Translations under genes and position numbers: made by a program
Notes under the pieces: model-generated
What the model saw: the letters and a program-made list of their open reading frames with translations, nothing else
What the model was told of the DNA's origin: nothing
Databases searched by the model: none
Shown: one piece after another, positions 42,420 through 51,336 of the stretch
Layout: the number at the start of each line of letters is the position of its first letter
Numbering within the stretch: position 1 is the first letter of the stretch
Source: Micromonospora_J zhanjiangensis
GTDB lineage: Bacteria > Actinomycetota > Actinomycetes > Mycobacteriales > Micromonosporaceae
DNA length: 64,000 bases
Direction: 5' to 3'
Assembly: GCF_042650605.1 (NCBI RefSeq)
Contig: NZ_JBHSBN010000026.1
Span: forward strand, 20,224-84,223

Positions 42420-42511
42420 TGAACCTTTTTCAACCTCCCCTTGCGCTCCGGCGTCGGCCGAGGTCGAAGACGCGGCTTGCGCACCGCGCGGTTCAGGTTG
42501 AAAAAGGTTCA
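42420..42511. repeat. 17-bp inverted repeat with long loop
   Basis: TGAACCTTTTTCAACCT (42420-42436) and AGGTTGAAAAAGGTTCA (42495-42511) are perfect complements, 58 bp apart. The arms are strikingly A/T-rich for this genome. The stem could terminate the preceding gene, with the T-run inside the arm. The intervening 58 bases are GC-rich. Confidence 0.8.
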
Positions 42512-42525
42512 CTCTCCACCCGTTC

Positions 42526-42580
42526 GATCATGAGGTTGGCGGCGTGCGGACCCGATCCGACGCCGCCAACCTTCATGATC
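42526..42580. repeat. Intergenic palindrome, GATCATGA family B (second copy)
   Basis: Arms 42526-42545 (GATCATGAGGTTGGCGGCGT) and 42560-42580 pair with a single bulged A; 14-base loop. The outer GATCATGA is shared with the palindrome at 10749-10809, while the inner arm differs. It lies 15 bp after the previous palindrome and before the SDR gene. Confidence 0.82.
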
Positions 42581-42645
42581 ATCCTCGACCGGTGGACGGT
42601 CGGTTAGGTTGGGGACCCTTCGCGGGTCCAGGTGAGGAGGCAGCT

Positions 42646-43500
42646 GTGGGCGGAACGATCGGGCAACCGCCGGACGGTGCCGGAGCCGCCACGCCGCAGC
42701 CGGCGCGGGTGGCCGGCCGCGCGCTGGTCACCGGGGCGACCGCGGGCATCGGCGCGGCCTTCGCCCGCCGGCTCGCGGCCGACGGCAGCCACCTGGTGCT
42801 GGTGGCCCGGGACGAGCGCCGGCTGGCGGACCTCGCGGCCGAGTTGACCGACCGGTACGGCGTCCCGGTCGACGTGCTGCCGGCCGATCTGGCCACCGAC
42901 GACGGGTGCGCGTCGGTGGAGGACCGGCTCCGCGCCGACGACGATCCGGTCGACCTGCTGGTCAACAACGCCGGGACCAGTCTCAACCGGAGCTTCGTCC
43001 GGTCCACCGTCGCCGACGAGGAACGGTTGCTCCGGCTCAACGTCCACGCGGTCATGCGACTGACTCTCGCGGCCCTGCCGGGCATGACGCGCCGACGGCA
43101 CGGGGCAGTGATAAATGTCTCTTCGGTCGCGGGCTTCGCGGCGGTGCAGCCTGGGTCGACGTACTCCGCGAGCAAGGCGTGGGTGACCAACTTCAGCGAA
43201 TCGGTGGGCGCCTCCGTGCGCCCCGCCGGCGTGCGGGTGATGGCGCTGTGCCCGGGCTACACCCGGACCGAGTTCCACGACCGGGCCGGCATCAACATGT
43301 CGAAGACGCCGGGCTGGATGTGGTTGCGGGCCGACGACGTCGTCCGGGACGCCCTGCGTGACCTGCGGCGGAACCGGTCGGTGAGCGTTCCGGACTGGCG
43401 CTACAAGGCCGCGGTCTTCGCCCTGCGGCACGCCCCGCGCCGGCTGATCCAGGCGGTGTCGCCCGACTCCCGCGGCCGGGACCGGGGCAACCGGACCTGA
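42646..43500 (+). CDS. Short-chain dehydrogenase/reductase (SDR)
   Basis: 284-aa classical SDR. GTG 42646 with AGGAGG 5 bp upstream. Cofactor loop ALVTGATAGIGAAFARRLA (about residues 28-46, TGxxxGIG), LLVNNAGTS near 105 (NNAG), catalytic Ser in INVSSVAGFA near 158 and the YSASKAW Tyr-Lys pair near 173, then CPGYTRTEF. The residue after the second NADP strand (VARDERRL) has Arg, suggesting NADPH. Substrate not predictable. It stands alone between palindromes and pyrE. Confidence 0.9.
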   Translation: MGGTIGQPPDGAGAATPQPARVAGRALVTGATAGIGAAFARRLAADGSHLVLVARDERRLADLAAELTDRYGVPVDVLPADLATDDGCASVEDRLRADDDPVDLLVNNAGTSLNRSFVRSTVADEERLLRLNVHAVMRLTLAALPGMTRRRHGAVINVSSVAGFAAVQPGSTYSASKAWVTNFSESVGASVRPAGVRVMALCPGYTRTEFHDRAGINMSKTPGWMWLRADDVVRDALRDLRRNRSVSVPDWRYKAAVFALRHAPRRLIQAVSPDSRGRDRGNRT

Positions 43501-43699
43501 CCGCACGGCGCCGCCTCCGTCCCGGCTCGTGGGACATCGGGCCGCCGGGCCGGCGTCACCGAACGCACCGTCGATCCACCCCGGCGGGTACGTAGAGTGA
43601 TCGACAATTGACGGCTCTGGTTGCCTGGAGAACGTTCGGCGTCACATAGGGCAGGGTCGTTCAACTAACTCACAGGCTGAAGCAGTACTCTTGGCGACC

Positions 43700-44239
43700 A
43701 TGGGGGACCACGACGACCTGCGTAAATTCATCACTGACCTAGCTGTCGTACACGGTCGCGTAGTGCTGTCCTCGGGTCGGGAGGCGGACTGGTACGTCGA
43801 TCTACGCCGGGTGACGCTTCATCACGCGGCGGCACCATTGGTGGGGCGGGTGCTGCTCGACCTGACCGCGGACTGGGAGTACGACGCGGTCGGTGGGTTG
43901 ACCCTGGGCGCGGATCCGGTCGCCGCCGCGATGCTGCACGCGGCGTCCGCGCTCCCGCGTCGGCTGGACGCATTCGTGGTGCGGAAGGCCGAGAAGTCAC
44001 ATGGCCTCCAACGTCGCGTCGAAGGGCCGGACGTGGCCGGCCGTCGGGTGCTGGCCGTGGAGGACACCTCGACGACGGGTGGCAGCGTGCTGACCGCCGT
44101 CCATGCCTTACGGGAGGCCGGGGCGGATGTGGTCGGTGTCGCAGTTATTGTTGATCGAGGTGCCGGCGAGGCGGTTCGGGCCGCCGGTTTGCCGTACCGG
44201 GCGGCCTATACGTTGGCTGACCTCGGCCTTGTGGCGTAA
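43700..44239 (+). CDS. pyrE: Orotate phosphoribosyltransferase
   Basis: 179-aa PRTase starting MGDHDDLRKFITDL (ATG 43700; a TTG at 43691 is in frame). Features: VLSSGREADWYVDLRRVTL near residue 22 (the OPRTase substrate hood), VGGLTLGADPVAAAML near 64, VVRKAEKSHG near 93 with catalytic Lys, and the PRPP motif RVLAVEDTSTTGGSVLTAV near 115. It makes OMP from orotate and PRPP in pyrimidine synthesis. Upstream, TTGACG at 43608-43613 could be a -35 element. Located apart from the main pyr operon, as is common in actinobacteria. Confidence 0.92.
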   Translation: MGDHDDLRKFITDLAVVHGRVVLSSGREADWYVDLRRVTLHHAAAPLVGRVLLDLTADWEYDAVGGLTLGADPVAAAMLHAASALPRRLDAFVVRKAEKSHGLQRRVEGPDVAGRRVLAVEDTSTTGGSVLTAVHALREAGADVVGVAVIVDRGAGEAVRAAGLPYRAAYTLADLGLVA

Positions 44240-44296
44240 AAATTTGCCGATTCGTATCTGCTGATATGCAGCCGGGTCGATGCTGCTGGTGGAAGG

Positions 44297-44674
44297 ATGG
44301 ATTACGTGGGAACTGCCTTGGCCGAAATGACAATGCCTCAGATCTCGCCGCTTGCCGGCGAGCCAATCGAACGCGCCGACGCCGAACGGCTCGCGGGGGT
44401 CCTCAAGGCCCTCGCCGATCCGGCTCGACTGCGGCTGCTCAGCCTCATCCAGTCGGCTCCGGAGGGCGAGGCGTGCGTCTGCGACCTCACCGCGCCGCTC
44501 GGACTGTCTCAGCCGACTGTCAGCCACCATCTGCGCATCCTCACCGAGGCCGGCTTGCTGGAGCGGGAGAAGCGCGGTGTGTGGGCCTACTACCGGCTGG
44601 TGCCGACCGCGATCGCGACGATCGCGGATCTGCTGACCCCGCCTCGTAAGCGCGCCACCAAGAAGGCTCGCTGA
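44297..44674 (+). CDS. ArsR/SmtB-family metal-sensing repressor
   Basis: 125-aa winged-helix repressor. The core (about residues 27-105) is LAGVLKALADPARLRLLSLIQ, GEACVCDLTAPLGLSQPTVSHHLRILTEAGLL and REKRGVWAYYRL. The CVC pair in helix alpha-3 is the metal-binding motif of ArsR/CadC types, so arsenite, antimonite, cadmium or lead are candidate inducers. ATG 44297 has GGAAGG close by; ATG 44327 is an alternative internal start. TATC-N4-GATA (44255-44266) lies 30 bp upstream and might be its operator. No metal transporter is adjacent. Confidence 0.85.
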   Translation: MDYVGTALAEMTMPQISPLAGEPIERADAERLAGVLKALADPARLRLLSLIQSAPEGEACVCDLTAPLGLSQPTVSHHLRILTEAGLLEREKRGVWAYYRLVPTAIATIADLLTPPRKRATKKAR

Positions 44675-44683
44675 CCGACGCGT

Positions 44684-44725
44684 TCCCGGTCCGTACGGCC
44701 GACTCGTCGGACGTACGGACCGGGA
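44684..44725 (+). terminator. Hairpin after arsR-type gene
   Basis: TCCCGGTCCGTACG (44684-44697) pairs perfectly with CGTACGGACCGGGA (44712-44725); 14-base loop. 10 bp past the stop codon. Confidence 0.75.
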
Positions 44726-44823
44726 CCGTGGGCACCGACCGACCGACCCGGTCGGTGAGTGCTTGGCGTCCTCGCGCCGCCCCTGTGCCGCCCGTCCCGG
44801 ACGGCGCCGGTACGACCCTGCCT

Positions 44824-44859
44824 CGAAGGGCCGGATCCCGCCCGGGATCCGGCCCTTCG
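44824..44859. terminator. 17-bp hairpin between convergent arsR-type and DedA genes
   Basis: CGAAGGGCCGGATCCCG (44824-44840) and CGGGATCCGGCCCTTCG (44843-44859) are perfect complements with a 2-base gap. It is 20 bp past the DedA stop and likely works for the minus-strand gene, possibly both. Confidence 0.8.
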
Positions 44860-44879
44860 GCGCGTCCGGCTTCCGGGGA

Positions 44880-45698
44880 TCAGCGGGCGTCCGGCCGCCG
44901 GTGCCGCGGTCCGGTCCCGTCGTCGTCGCCGTCCATGGCTTCCTTGGCGGCCTCCACCGCGCCGGCCGCGCCCGACGCCGCCACCACCGCCAGCGCCTCC
45001 GCCCGCCGACGGGCCCGCCGGTCGCGGAGGAACTCGAAGAAGATCGGCAGCACCGAGATCACGACGATCAGCGCCACCACCGGCAGGATGTACCGGTCGA
45101 TCTTGTCGCCGATCGCCTTGTAGATCCGGTCGGCGAGCAGGTAACCGACCAGGATGATGCCGTCGGTCCAGAGGATGGCCCCGACGATGTTCCAGAGCAG
45201 GAACTGCCGGGCGGGCATGCCGAGCACGCCGGCCACCGGGTTGAGGAAGGTCCGCACGATCGGGATGAACCGGGCCAGCACCACGGCCTTGGCCGGGCCG
45301 AACTTCTGGAAGTAGTACTCGGCCTTCTCCACGTACTCCCGTTTGAACAGGCGCGAGTCCGGCCGGTCGAACATCCGGCGGCCGTACCGGGCGCCGAGCA
45401 GGTGCCCGAGCTGGGCGCCGAGGATGGCGCAGACCGGGGCGCCGATCAGCAGGCCGATCAGCGACAGCCGGGTGCCGTTGCCGAAGATCGCGTCCGCCAC
45501 CGGCGACGCGGCCACCCCGGCCAGGAAGAGCAGCGAGTCGCCCGGGAAGAAGAAGCCCACCAGGAGCCCGGTCTCGGCGAACAGGATCGCCCAGACCCCC
45601 ACCAGCCCGAACGTCTGGAGCAGATCCTTCGGATCCAGCGGGTTCAGGGCGAGGCTGTCGGAGAGGGCTCTGGTCTTCTCGGCTGTGTCCACGGCCAC
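44880..45698 (-). CDS. DedA family membrane protein
   Basis: About 272-aa membrane protein. GTG 45698 (VAVDTAEKTRALSDSL) is taken because earlier in-frame sequence lacks family character and overlaps the divergent sigma factor region. DedA/VTT hallmarks: FAETGLLVGFFFPGDSLLFLAG near residue 45, GAQLGHLLGARYG near 97, and ARFIPIVRTFLNPVAGVLGM near 145 (R-F-x-P-x-x-R). Four to six helices, then a basic Ala-rich cytoplasmic tail. The family flips undecaprenyl phosphate or other lipids and supports membrane energetics; the exact substrate is inferred. Confidence 0.85.
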   Translation of the reverse strand: MAVDTAEKTRALSDSLALNPLDPKDLLQTFGLVGVWAILFAETGLLVGFFFPGDSLLFLAGVAASPVADAIFGNGTRLSLIGLLIGAPVCAILGAQLGHLLGARYGRRMFDRPDSRLFKREYVEKAEYYFQKFGPAKAVVLARFIPIVRTFLNPVAGVLGMPARQFLLWNIVGAILWTDGIILVGYLLADRIYKAIGDKIDRYILPVVALIVVISVLPIFFEFLRDRRARRRAEALAVVAASGAAGAVEAAKEAMDGDDDGTGPRHRRPDAR

Positions 45699-45803
45699 AA
45701 AGGGTACCGGGGCCGGTTGACGAGCCGTACGGGACTTGGGTGGGGGACGCAATGTTTCGGCGGTCCCGATCCGTCTACCGGTCATGAGGCGGTGGAGGTG
45801 AGG

Positions 45804-46289
45804 GTGACCTACGAAGAGTTCGTCGGCGTCCGGCTGAGCGCGTTCCTGCGCTACGCGTTGATGTTGACCGGCGATCCGCACCAGGCCGAGGACCTGGTCC
45901 AGGAGACGATGGTGCGGGCCCAGCTCAACTGGAGACGGATCCGCGGTTCCGACTCACCCGACCGGTACGTCCGCCGGATGATCACCAACCAATACATCGA
46001 CTGGCGTCGGGGTTCCTGGTTGAAGCGGGTGCTGCTGCGGGCCGAGTTGGACGAGTCGTCGGCCATACATGGCGACCATGCCCAGCGCGCCGCGGAGCGG
46101 GACCAGATCTGGTCCCTGTTGGCCCGGCTGCCTCGCCGGCAGCGCGCGGCGCTGGTGCTGCGCTTCTACGAGGACCTGCCCGACGCGGAGATCGCCGGGG
46201 TGCTCGACTGCCCGGTCGGGACCGTCCGGTCGCTCATCTCCCGCGCACTGACCACGCTGCGAGCCCAGGTGATGGAGGTCGTTCAATGA
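45804..46289 (+). CDS. SigE-family ECF RNA polymerase sigma factor
   Basis: 161-aa sigma factor. GTG 45804 has GGAGG 5 bases upstream. Region 2: FLRYALMLTGDPHQAEDLVQETMVRAQ and DRYVRRMITNQYIDWRR (about residues 14-80). Region 4 (about 100-155): LARLPRRQRAALVLRFYEDLPD and AGVLDCPVGTVRSLISRAL. It matches the SigE-family group abundant in Micromonospora and Streptomyces, short and without region 3. Its stop overlaps the LCP gene start (ATGA), where an anti-sigma gene is often found. Promoter targets are unknown. Confidence 0.9.
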   Translation: MTYEEFVGVRLSAFLRYALMLTGDPHQAEDLVQETMVRAQLNWRRIRGSDSPDRYVRRMITNQYIDWRRGSWLKRVLLRAELDESSAIHGDHAQRAAERDQIWSLLARLPRRQRAALVLRFYEDLPDAEIAGVLDCPVGTVRSLISRALTTLRAQVMEVVQ

Positions 46290-47338
46290 TCGAGGACGAA
46301 CTGCGGGCCACCTTCGCCCGACACGAACAACTCGTCCCGGCGGCCGGCCCGGTGCGCTCGGCCATCGACCGGCTGGTCGTCCGCCGTCGCCGCCGTCGGC
46401 TGGCGATCCGGACCACCGGCGCCGCGCTGGCCGTACTGGTCGCGGCGGGCGTACCGGTGGTCGGTCGGCAACTGACCACGGCGCCGCCGGTGGGGCCGGC
46501 GCCGGCCGGGTCGGCGCCGGCCGACGGGCCGCTGAACGTGCTGATCCTCGGCGCCGAGGGCTCGGCCGCGAGCGGCTACCGGGCCGATTCGGTGATCGTC
46601 GCGCACCTTCCCCGCGGCCGGGACCGGGTCTTCCTCGTGGCGCTGCCCCGGGACCTGTGGGTGGCGGACATCCCCGGCTCCGGTGCGGGCAAGCTCAACA
46701 CCGTGCTCATGGCCGGCGGCCGGGCCGGCGGCGGACCGGACCTGGCGGCGGGGGCGCGGCTGGCGGCGCGGACCGTGACCGGCGTGACCGGCGTGCCGAT
46801 CGACGGCACCGCCGTGCTGACCTTCGCCGGCCTGCGGAACGTCACCGACGCGGTCGGCGGGGTGCCGGTGTGCCTGCCGCAGACCGTCCGGTCGCGACAC
46901 ACCGACCGGAGGTTCCCGGCCGGCTGCCAGCGACTGGACGGCCGGGCCGCCCTGGACCTGCTCCGCCAGCGGTACGACCTGCCGGACGGCGGGATGGACC
47001 GGGACCGCAACGCCCAACGGTTCGCCGCCGGGCTGCTGCACCAGGTGACCGGCACCGATCTGCACTCCGACCCGATACGGCTGGCGGCGCTGGTCCGGGC
47101 GGCCGGCGCCGGGCTCGTCGTCGACGGTCTGTCGATGTCCGAACTGCTGGCCCTGCTGCCCGGTCTCGGTCGGGCCGAGCCGGTGGGAATCGGCTGGCGG
47201 CTGTCCGACACGAGAGACGAGAACGGCGGCCTGCGGCTGGATCCCGCCGTCAGCCGCAGCCTGTTCGACGCGATCCGCGGCGACGCCGTCGCCGGCTGGG
47301 CGGCGACGCACCGGAGGAACGTCACCGACCTGGACTGA
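46286..47338 (+). CDS. LCP (LytR-CpsA-Psr) family protein with anti-sigma-like N-terminus
   Basis: 350-aa membrane protein. Residues 1-40 (MIEDELRATFARHEQLVPAA...RSAIDRLVVRRRRRR) look like the cytoplasmic N-terminus of short actinobacterial anti-sigma proteins. One transmembrane helix follows (about 42-60). The LCP domain (about 80-300) has LNVLILGAEGS, RADSVIVAHLPRGRDRVFLVALPRDLWV, KLNTVLMAGG and the conserved Arg-rich RQRYDLPDGGMDRDRNAQRF. LCP enzymes transfer undecaprenyl-linked glycopolymers to peptidoglycan. Overlap with the sigma gene suggests co-translation and functional linkage. Confidence 0.87.
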   Translation: MIEDELRATFARHEQLVPAAGPVRSAIDRLVVRRRRRRLAIRTTGAALAVLVAAGVPVVGRQLTTAPPVGPAPAGSAPADGPLNVLILGAEGSAASGYRADSVIVAHLPRGRDRVFLVALPRDLWVADIPGSGAGKLNTVLMAGGRAGGGPDLAAGARLAARTVTGVTGVPIDGTAVLTFAGLRNVTDAVGGVPVCLPQTVRSRHTDRRFPAGCQRLDGRAALDLLRQRYDLPDGGMDRDRNAQRFAAGLLHQVTGTDLHSDPIRLAALVRAAGAGLVVDGLSMSELLALLPGLGRAEPVGIGWRLSDTRDENGGLRLDPAVSRSLFDAIRGDAVAGWAATHRRNVTDLD

Positions 47339-47350
47339 TCCCGGCGACGA

Positions 47351-47380
47351 GGCCCGGCGGGCGGAACCGCCAACCGGGCC
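47351..47380. terminator. Short hairpin between convergent LCP and acidic-protein genes
   Basis: GGCCCGG (47351-47357) and CCGGGCC (47374-47380), 16-base loop that can form further GC pairs. Position between the stops at 47338 and 47390 fits a terminator. Confidence 0.5.
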
Positions 47381-47389
47381 GCCGGAGTC

Positions 47390-47605
47390 TCAGCGGTCGT
47401 ACTCGTCCTCCAGACCGACCACCCGGGCCTGTTCCATCGCGTCCCAGTCGTCGACCTCGAGGCCCCGGTGCGGGTCGGCGTCCCCGTCGGAGTTCGGGTC
47501 CGCCAAAGTCGCCTGCTCCTGGGCGTCGTCCGCCGGGGCCTCCGGGTCACGCTCGTCCGGGGTCAGGTGGTCGCCGGGCTGGAAATCCTCACCGGGCTGG
47601 CTCAC
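47390..47605 (-). CDS. Small acidic hypothetical protein (71 aa)
   Basis: GTG 47605 has a strong GGAGGGAG site upstream. The product (MSQPGEDFQPGDHLTPDERD ... WDAMEQARVVGLEDEYDR) is very acidic (many Asp/Glu) with no hydrophobic core and probably intrinsically disordered except for a C-terminal helix. No family recognised. Ribosome site, codon bias and compact spacing make it a credible gene. It converges with the LCP gene. Confidence 0.7.
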   Translation of the reverse strand: MSQPGEDFQPGDHLTPDERDPEAPADDAQEQATLADPNSDGDADPHRGLEVDDWDAMEQARVVGLEDEYDR

Positions 47606-47764
47606 CGTCGTCTCCCTCCACCGTCCGTCGGTTGCGCCTGTCATCACCGTACGGGCTGAGCACGCGGCCCGCCGGTCGACTCTCCTGCCCGATCCGGGCC
47701 GACCCAAACGGCGTGTCCCCCGGAAAGGTCCACGATCGGGCGGTGCCGATGCCAGGATGGGACC

Positions 47765-48148
47765 GTGGCCTTCGTCGTCCGGCTGGTGATCAACGCGATC
47801 GCGTTGTGGATCACCACCCTGGTGGTGTCCGGTATCGAGGTGAGCGGCCGGTCCGCGGGCGTCACCGCGCTGACCCTGCTGGCCGTCGCGTTGATCTTCG
47901 GCGTCGTCAACGCGGTGCTCAAGCCGATCATCCGGGTGCTGGGCTGCGTGTTCTACGTGCTCACCCTGGGCCTGTTCGCGCTGGTCGTCAACGCCCTGCT
48001 GTTCCTGCTGGTCGGCTGGATCGCCGACCAGTTCAACCTGCCGTTCCGGGTGGCCGGCTTCTGGCCGGCCTTCTGGGGCGCCATCGTGATGGCGGTGGTG
48101 AGCTGGCTGATCAGCCTGGTCGTCCCGGACCGGGGTGAGGACCGTTGA
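47765..48148 (+). CDS. Phage holin-like family membrane protein (YvlD type)
   Basis: 127-aa protein with four transmembrane segments covering nearly all its length: VRLVINAIALWITTLVVSGIEV, TLLAVALIFGVVNAVLKPII, FYVLTLGLFALVVNALLFLLV and FWPAFWGAIVMAVVSWLISL. The internal GVVNAVLKPIIRVLG and TLGLFALVVNALLFLLVGWIA match the Phage_holin_4_2/YvlD family. Despite the name these are chromosomal membrane proteins, in some species part of envelope stress responses. No phage genes are near. Confidence 0.85.
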   Translation: MAFVVRLVINAIALWITTLVVSGIEVSGRSAGVTALTLLAVALIFGVVNAVLKPIIRVLGCVFYVLTLGLFALVVNALLFLLVGWIADQFNLPFRVAGFWPAFWGAIVMAVVSWLISLVVPDRGEDR

Positions 48149-48319
48149 CCGGTCGGTCGGCGGGGCCCGGCACGGTCGGGTCGGTGGGACCGGGACAGGT
48201 CGGGTGCGGCGCCGCGGACGCGCTGCGGGATACTGCCCGCGGAGGACAGCGCGGTCCGGCGCCCCCACGGAAGTCAGTGGCCCGCGTGGCCGTGAGCGGT
48301 TAGTTAAGGAGCGTTTGAG

Positions 48320-49345
<1,026 letters not shown>

Positions 49346-49362
49346 CCCGGAACCGGCGCCAC

Positions 49363-49407
49363 CACGGCGGCCGGCGGACCCGCCAGGCGGGTACGCCGGC
49401 CGCCGTG
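49363..49407 (+). terminator. 22-bp hairpin after fba
   Basis: Arms 49363-49384 (starts CACGGCGGCCGGCGGACC) and 49386-49407 pair at 21 of 22 positions with a 1-base gap, 17 bp after the fba stop. It is followed by three copies of a CAGCCCCGGT decamer (about 49442-49473) running into the end of the convergent gene. Confidence 0.8.
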
Positions 49408-49470
49408 TCCGCGTCGCCGGCCGGGCGGCGGCCGCGACCGTCAGCCCCGGTCAGCCCCGGTCAGCCCCGC

Positions 49471-50721
49471 TCAGCCGGCGGTGAGCAGGGCCACCGCCTC
49501 GGTCACGTCGTCGGTGAGGTGGATCGACCCGGACAGGTCACCGACCGGCGACAACGCCAGCAACGGGCGCAGCAGGGCCTCGATCGGCAACGTCTCGGTC
49601 CAGTAGGCACGGCCCAGGAAGACGTATGCGCCGCTGGCGCCGTCGGTGTTGTAGAAGGTCTTGGTGACCGCCTGGAAGATCTCCTGCACCGTGCCGGCCT
49701 GACCGGGCGCGAACACGATCCCGCCCCGGGACAGCCGCAGGATGGTGTCCTCGCGGATCGCGTTGGAGAAGTACTTCGCGATCCGACCGGCGAACAGGTT
49801 CGCCGGTTCGTGCCCGTACAGCCAGGTCGGGATGGCCAGGCCGCCCCGGCGGGCCCAGTTCGATCCGTCGGCGCCGGCCGGGGCGTCGCCGGACCGGGCC
49901 CGGGGCGGTCCGGTCCGACCGGTCGCCACCGGGCCGAACTCCTCCCGTACCCGCAGCGCCACCGCGGTGTACGGGTCGTGGTCGGCAAACCGCGGCGCGG
50001 TGGCCAGCAGATCGACGGCCGCGGTCAGGTCCTCCGCCGACCGGCCGGACAGGTACGCGCCCAGGTTCGCGGCCTCCATCACGCCCGGGCCGCCGCCGGT
50101 GACCACCAGCCGGTCGGCCCGGGCGAGTTCCCGGCCGAGCACGGCGGCCACCCGGTACGGCACCGATCCGCGCGGTACCGCGTGCCCGCCCATCACTCCG
50201 ATCACCGAACCCGGACCGTGCTCGGCCGACCAGGCGCCGGTGGCGTCGGCCAGGGCGTTGTCGATGCCGTGGTCGTGCAGCCGCTGGGCGAGCGCCTCCC
50301 GGACCTCGGGCAACGCCCCGCCGTGGGTGCGGAAGTGGCGGTACACGACGGTGTCGTACATCGTGCCGAAGCCACCCGCGGCGAACCCGGCGGACAGGTC
50401 CTCGGCGGTGTACAGCCGGGGCGGGTGGGTCGGGTAGGGCAGATCGGTGAACGGCGGGACGACGTGCGCGCCCCGGCGGACCACCTCGGCCTCGATCTCC
50501 CGGCTGGCGAACCGGCAGCCGAGGAAGAGGGTTCCGGCGAGGTCGACGGCGGACAGATCCGGGACCGGGTCGACGTCGAGCCGCAGCCCCTGGACGGTCA
50601 ACCCGGACAGGCTGCCGGACCGGAGCCGCAGGTCCAGTTCGGCGTGGGACTCGATCTCCAACGGCGTGGTGTCGTGCGGTTCGAGGACGTCTGCGGGTGG
50701 TGGAGTCGGCACGCCCGACAT
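49471..50721 (-). CDS. LOG-like Rossmann-fold nucleotide-binding protein
   Basis: 416-aa protein related to the LOG/TIGR00725-type family. The Rossmann phosphate loop is RLVVTGGGPGVMEAANLGAYLSG near residue 205. The usual LOG PGGxGTxxE catalytic motif appears as FAPGQAGTVQEIFQAVT, with Gln replacing the second Gly. The extra N-terminal about 130 residues contain LSAVDLAGTLFLGCRFASREIE. LOG enzymes release cytokinin bases from nucleotides; bacterial long forms may be AMP nucleosidases or of unknown role. Start MSGVPTPPPADV at 50721 is used. It diverges from the DUF3151 gene. Confidence 0.78.
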   Translation of the reverse strand: MSGVPTPPPADVLEPHDTTPLEIESHAELDLRLRSGSLSGLTVQGLRLDVDPVPDLSAVDLAGTLFLGCRFASREIEAEVVRRGAHVVPPFTDLPYPTHPPRLYTAEDLSAGFAAGGFGTMYDTVVYRHFRTHGGALPEVREALAQRLHDHGIDNALADATGAWSAEHGPGSVIGVMGGHAVPRGSVPYRVAAVLGRELARADRLVVTGGGPGVMEAANLGAYLSGRSAEDLTAAVDLLATAPRFADHDPYTAVALRVREEFGPVATGRTGPPRARSGDAPAGADGSNWARRGGLAIPTWLYGHEPANLFAGRIAKYFSNAIREDTILRLSRGGIVFAPGQAGTVQEIFQAVTKTFYNTDGASGAYVFLGRAYWTETLPIEALLRPLLALSPVGDLSGSIHLTDDVTEAVALLTAG

Positions 50722-50844
50722 CCTGCCTCGCGCCGGCAACCCCCCCGGTCACCGGCCGCTCGCGTGACGAATACCTCCGCCGTTCAGCCAGCATCTACCC
50801 GTACTTCCCTCGCCATCAGGGGGTTGTGCGGGTTGAATGGGCCG

Positions 50845-51273
50845 ATGCAGAACCTCTTGCCCGAACCGCCGGCCACCCTCCTGCCCGCCGACGAGGACGC
50901 CGAAGCCGTCCTCATCGAGGCGGCGGAGCTGGACACCGACGACGCGTACGCCTCGGTCGCCGCGCGGTTCCCGACTTCGAGCGCGGCGTGGGGCGCGCTG
51001 GCCGCCCGGGCCATCGGCGCGGGCCAGGTGATCCCGGCGTACGCCTACGCCCGCACCGGCTACCACCGCGGACTGGACCAGCTGCGTCGCAGCGGCTGGA
51101 AGGGGCACGGTCCGGTGCCCTGGACGCACGGCCCGAACCAGGGCTTCCTGCGCTGCCTGTACGTGTTGTCCCGGGCCGCCGGTGAGATCGGCGAGTCCGA
51201 CGAGGCGGCCCGCTGCGCCCAGTTCCTCCGCGACTGCGACCCGCAGGCCGCGGACGCCCTGGCCGGCAGCTGA
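50845..51273 (+). CDS. DUF3151 family protein
   Basis: 142-aa protein beginning MQNLLPEPPATLLPADEDAE (ATG 50845). The actinobacterial DUF3151 pattern is seen: RFPTSSAAWGALAARAI, VIPAYAYARTGYHRGLDQLRRSGWKGHGPVPW and NQGFLRCLYVLSRAAGEIGE. Helical, cytosolic, function unknown. It is regularly found between fba and purA in actinobacteria, as here, which suggests a conserved but uncharacterised central role. Confidence 0.9.
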   Translation: MQNLLPEPPATLLPADEDAEAVLIEAAELDTDDAYASVAARFPTSSAAWGALAARAIGAGQVIPAYAYARTGYHRGLDQLRRSGWKGHGPVPWTHGPNQGFLRCLYVLSRAAGEIGESDEAARCAQFLRDCDPQAADALAGS

Positions 51274-51336
51274 CCGACCCGGTGTCGACCTGGGCGACCG
51301 GCACCCGGGCGACCGGCGGCGGGACGCCGGGGGACC

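Noticed and set aside
47765..48148. Holin-like gene as sign of a prophage
   Set aside because: No phage structural, integrase or lysis genes nearby; the family is a common chromosomal membrane protein.
49442..49473. CAGCCCCGGT decamer repeats as an iteron array
   Set aside because: Only three copies at the end of a coding region, no AT-rich unwinding site and no replication gene.
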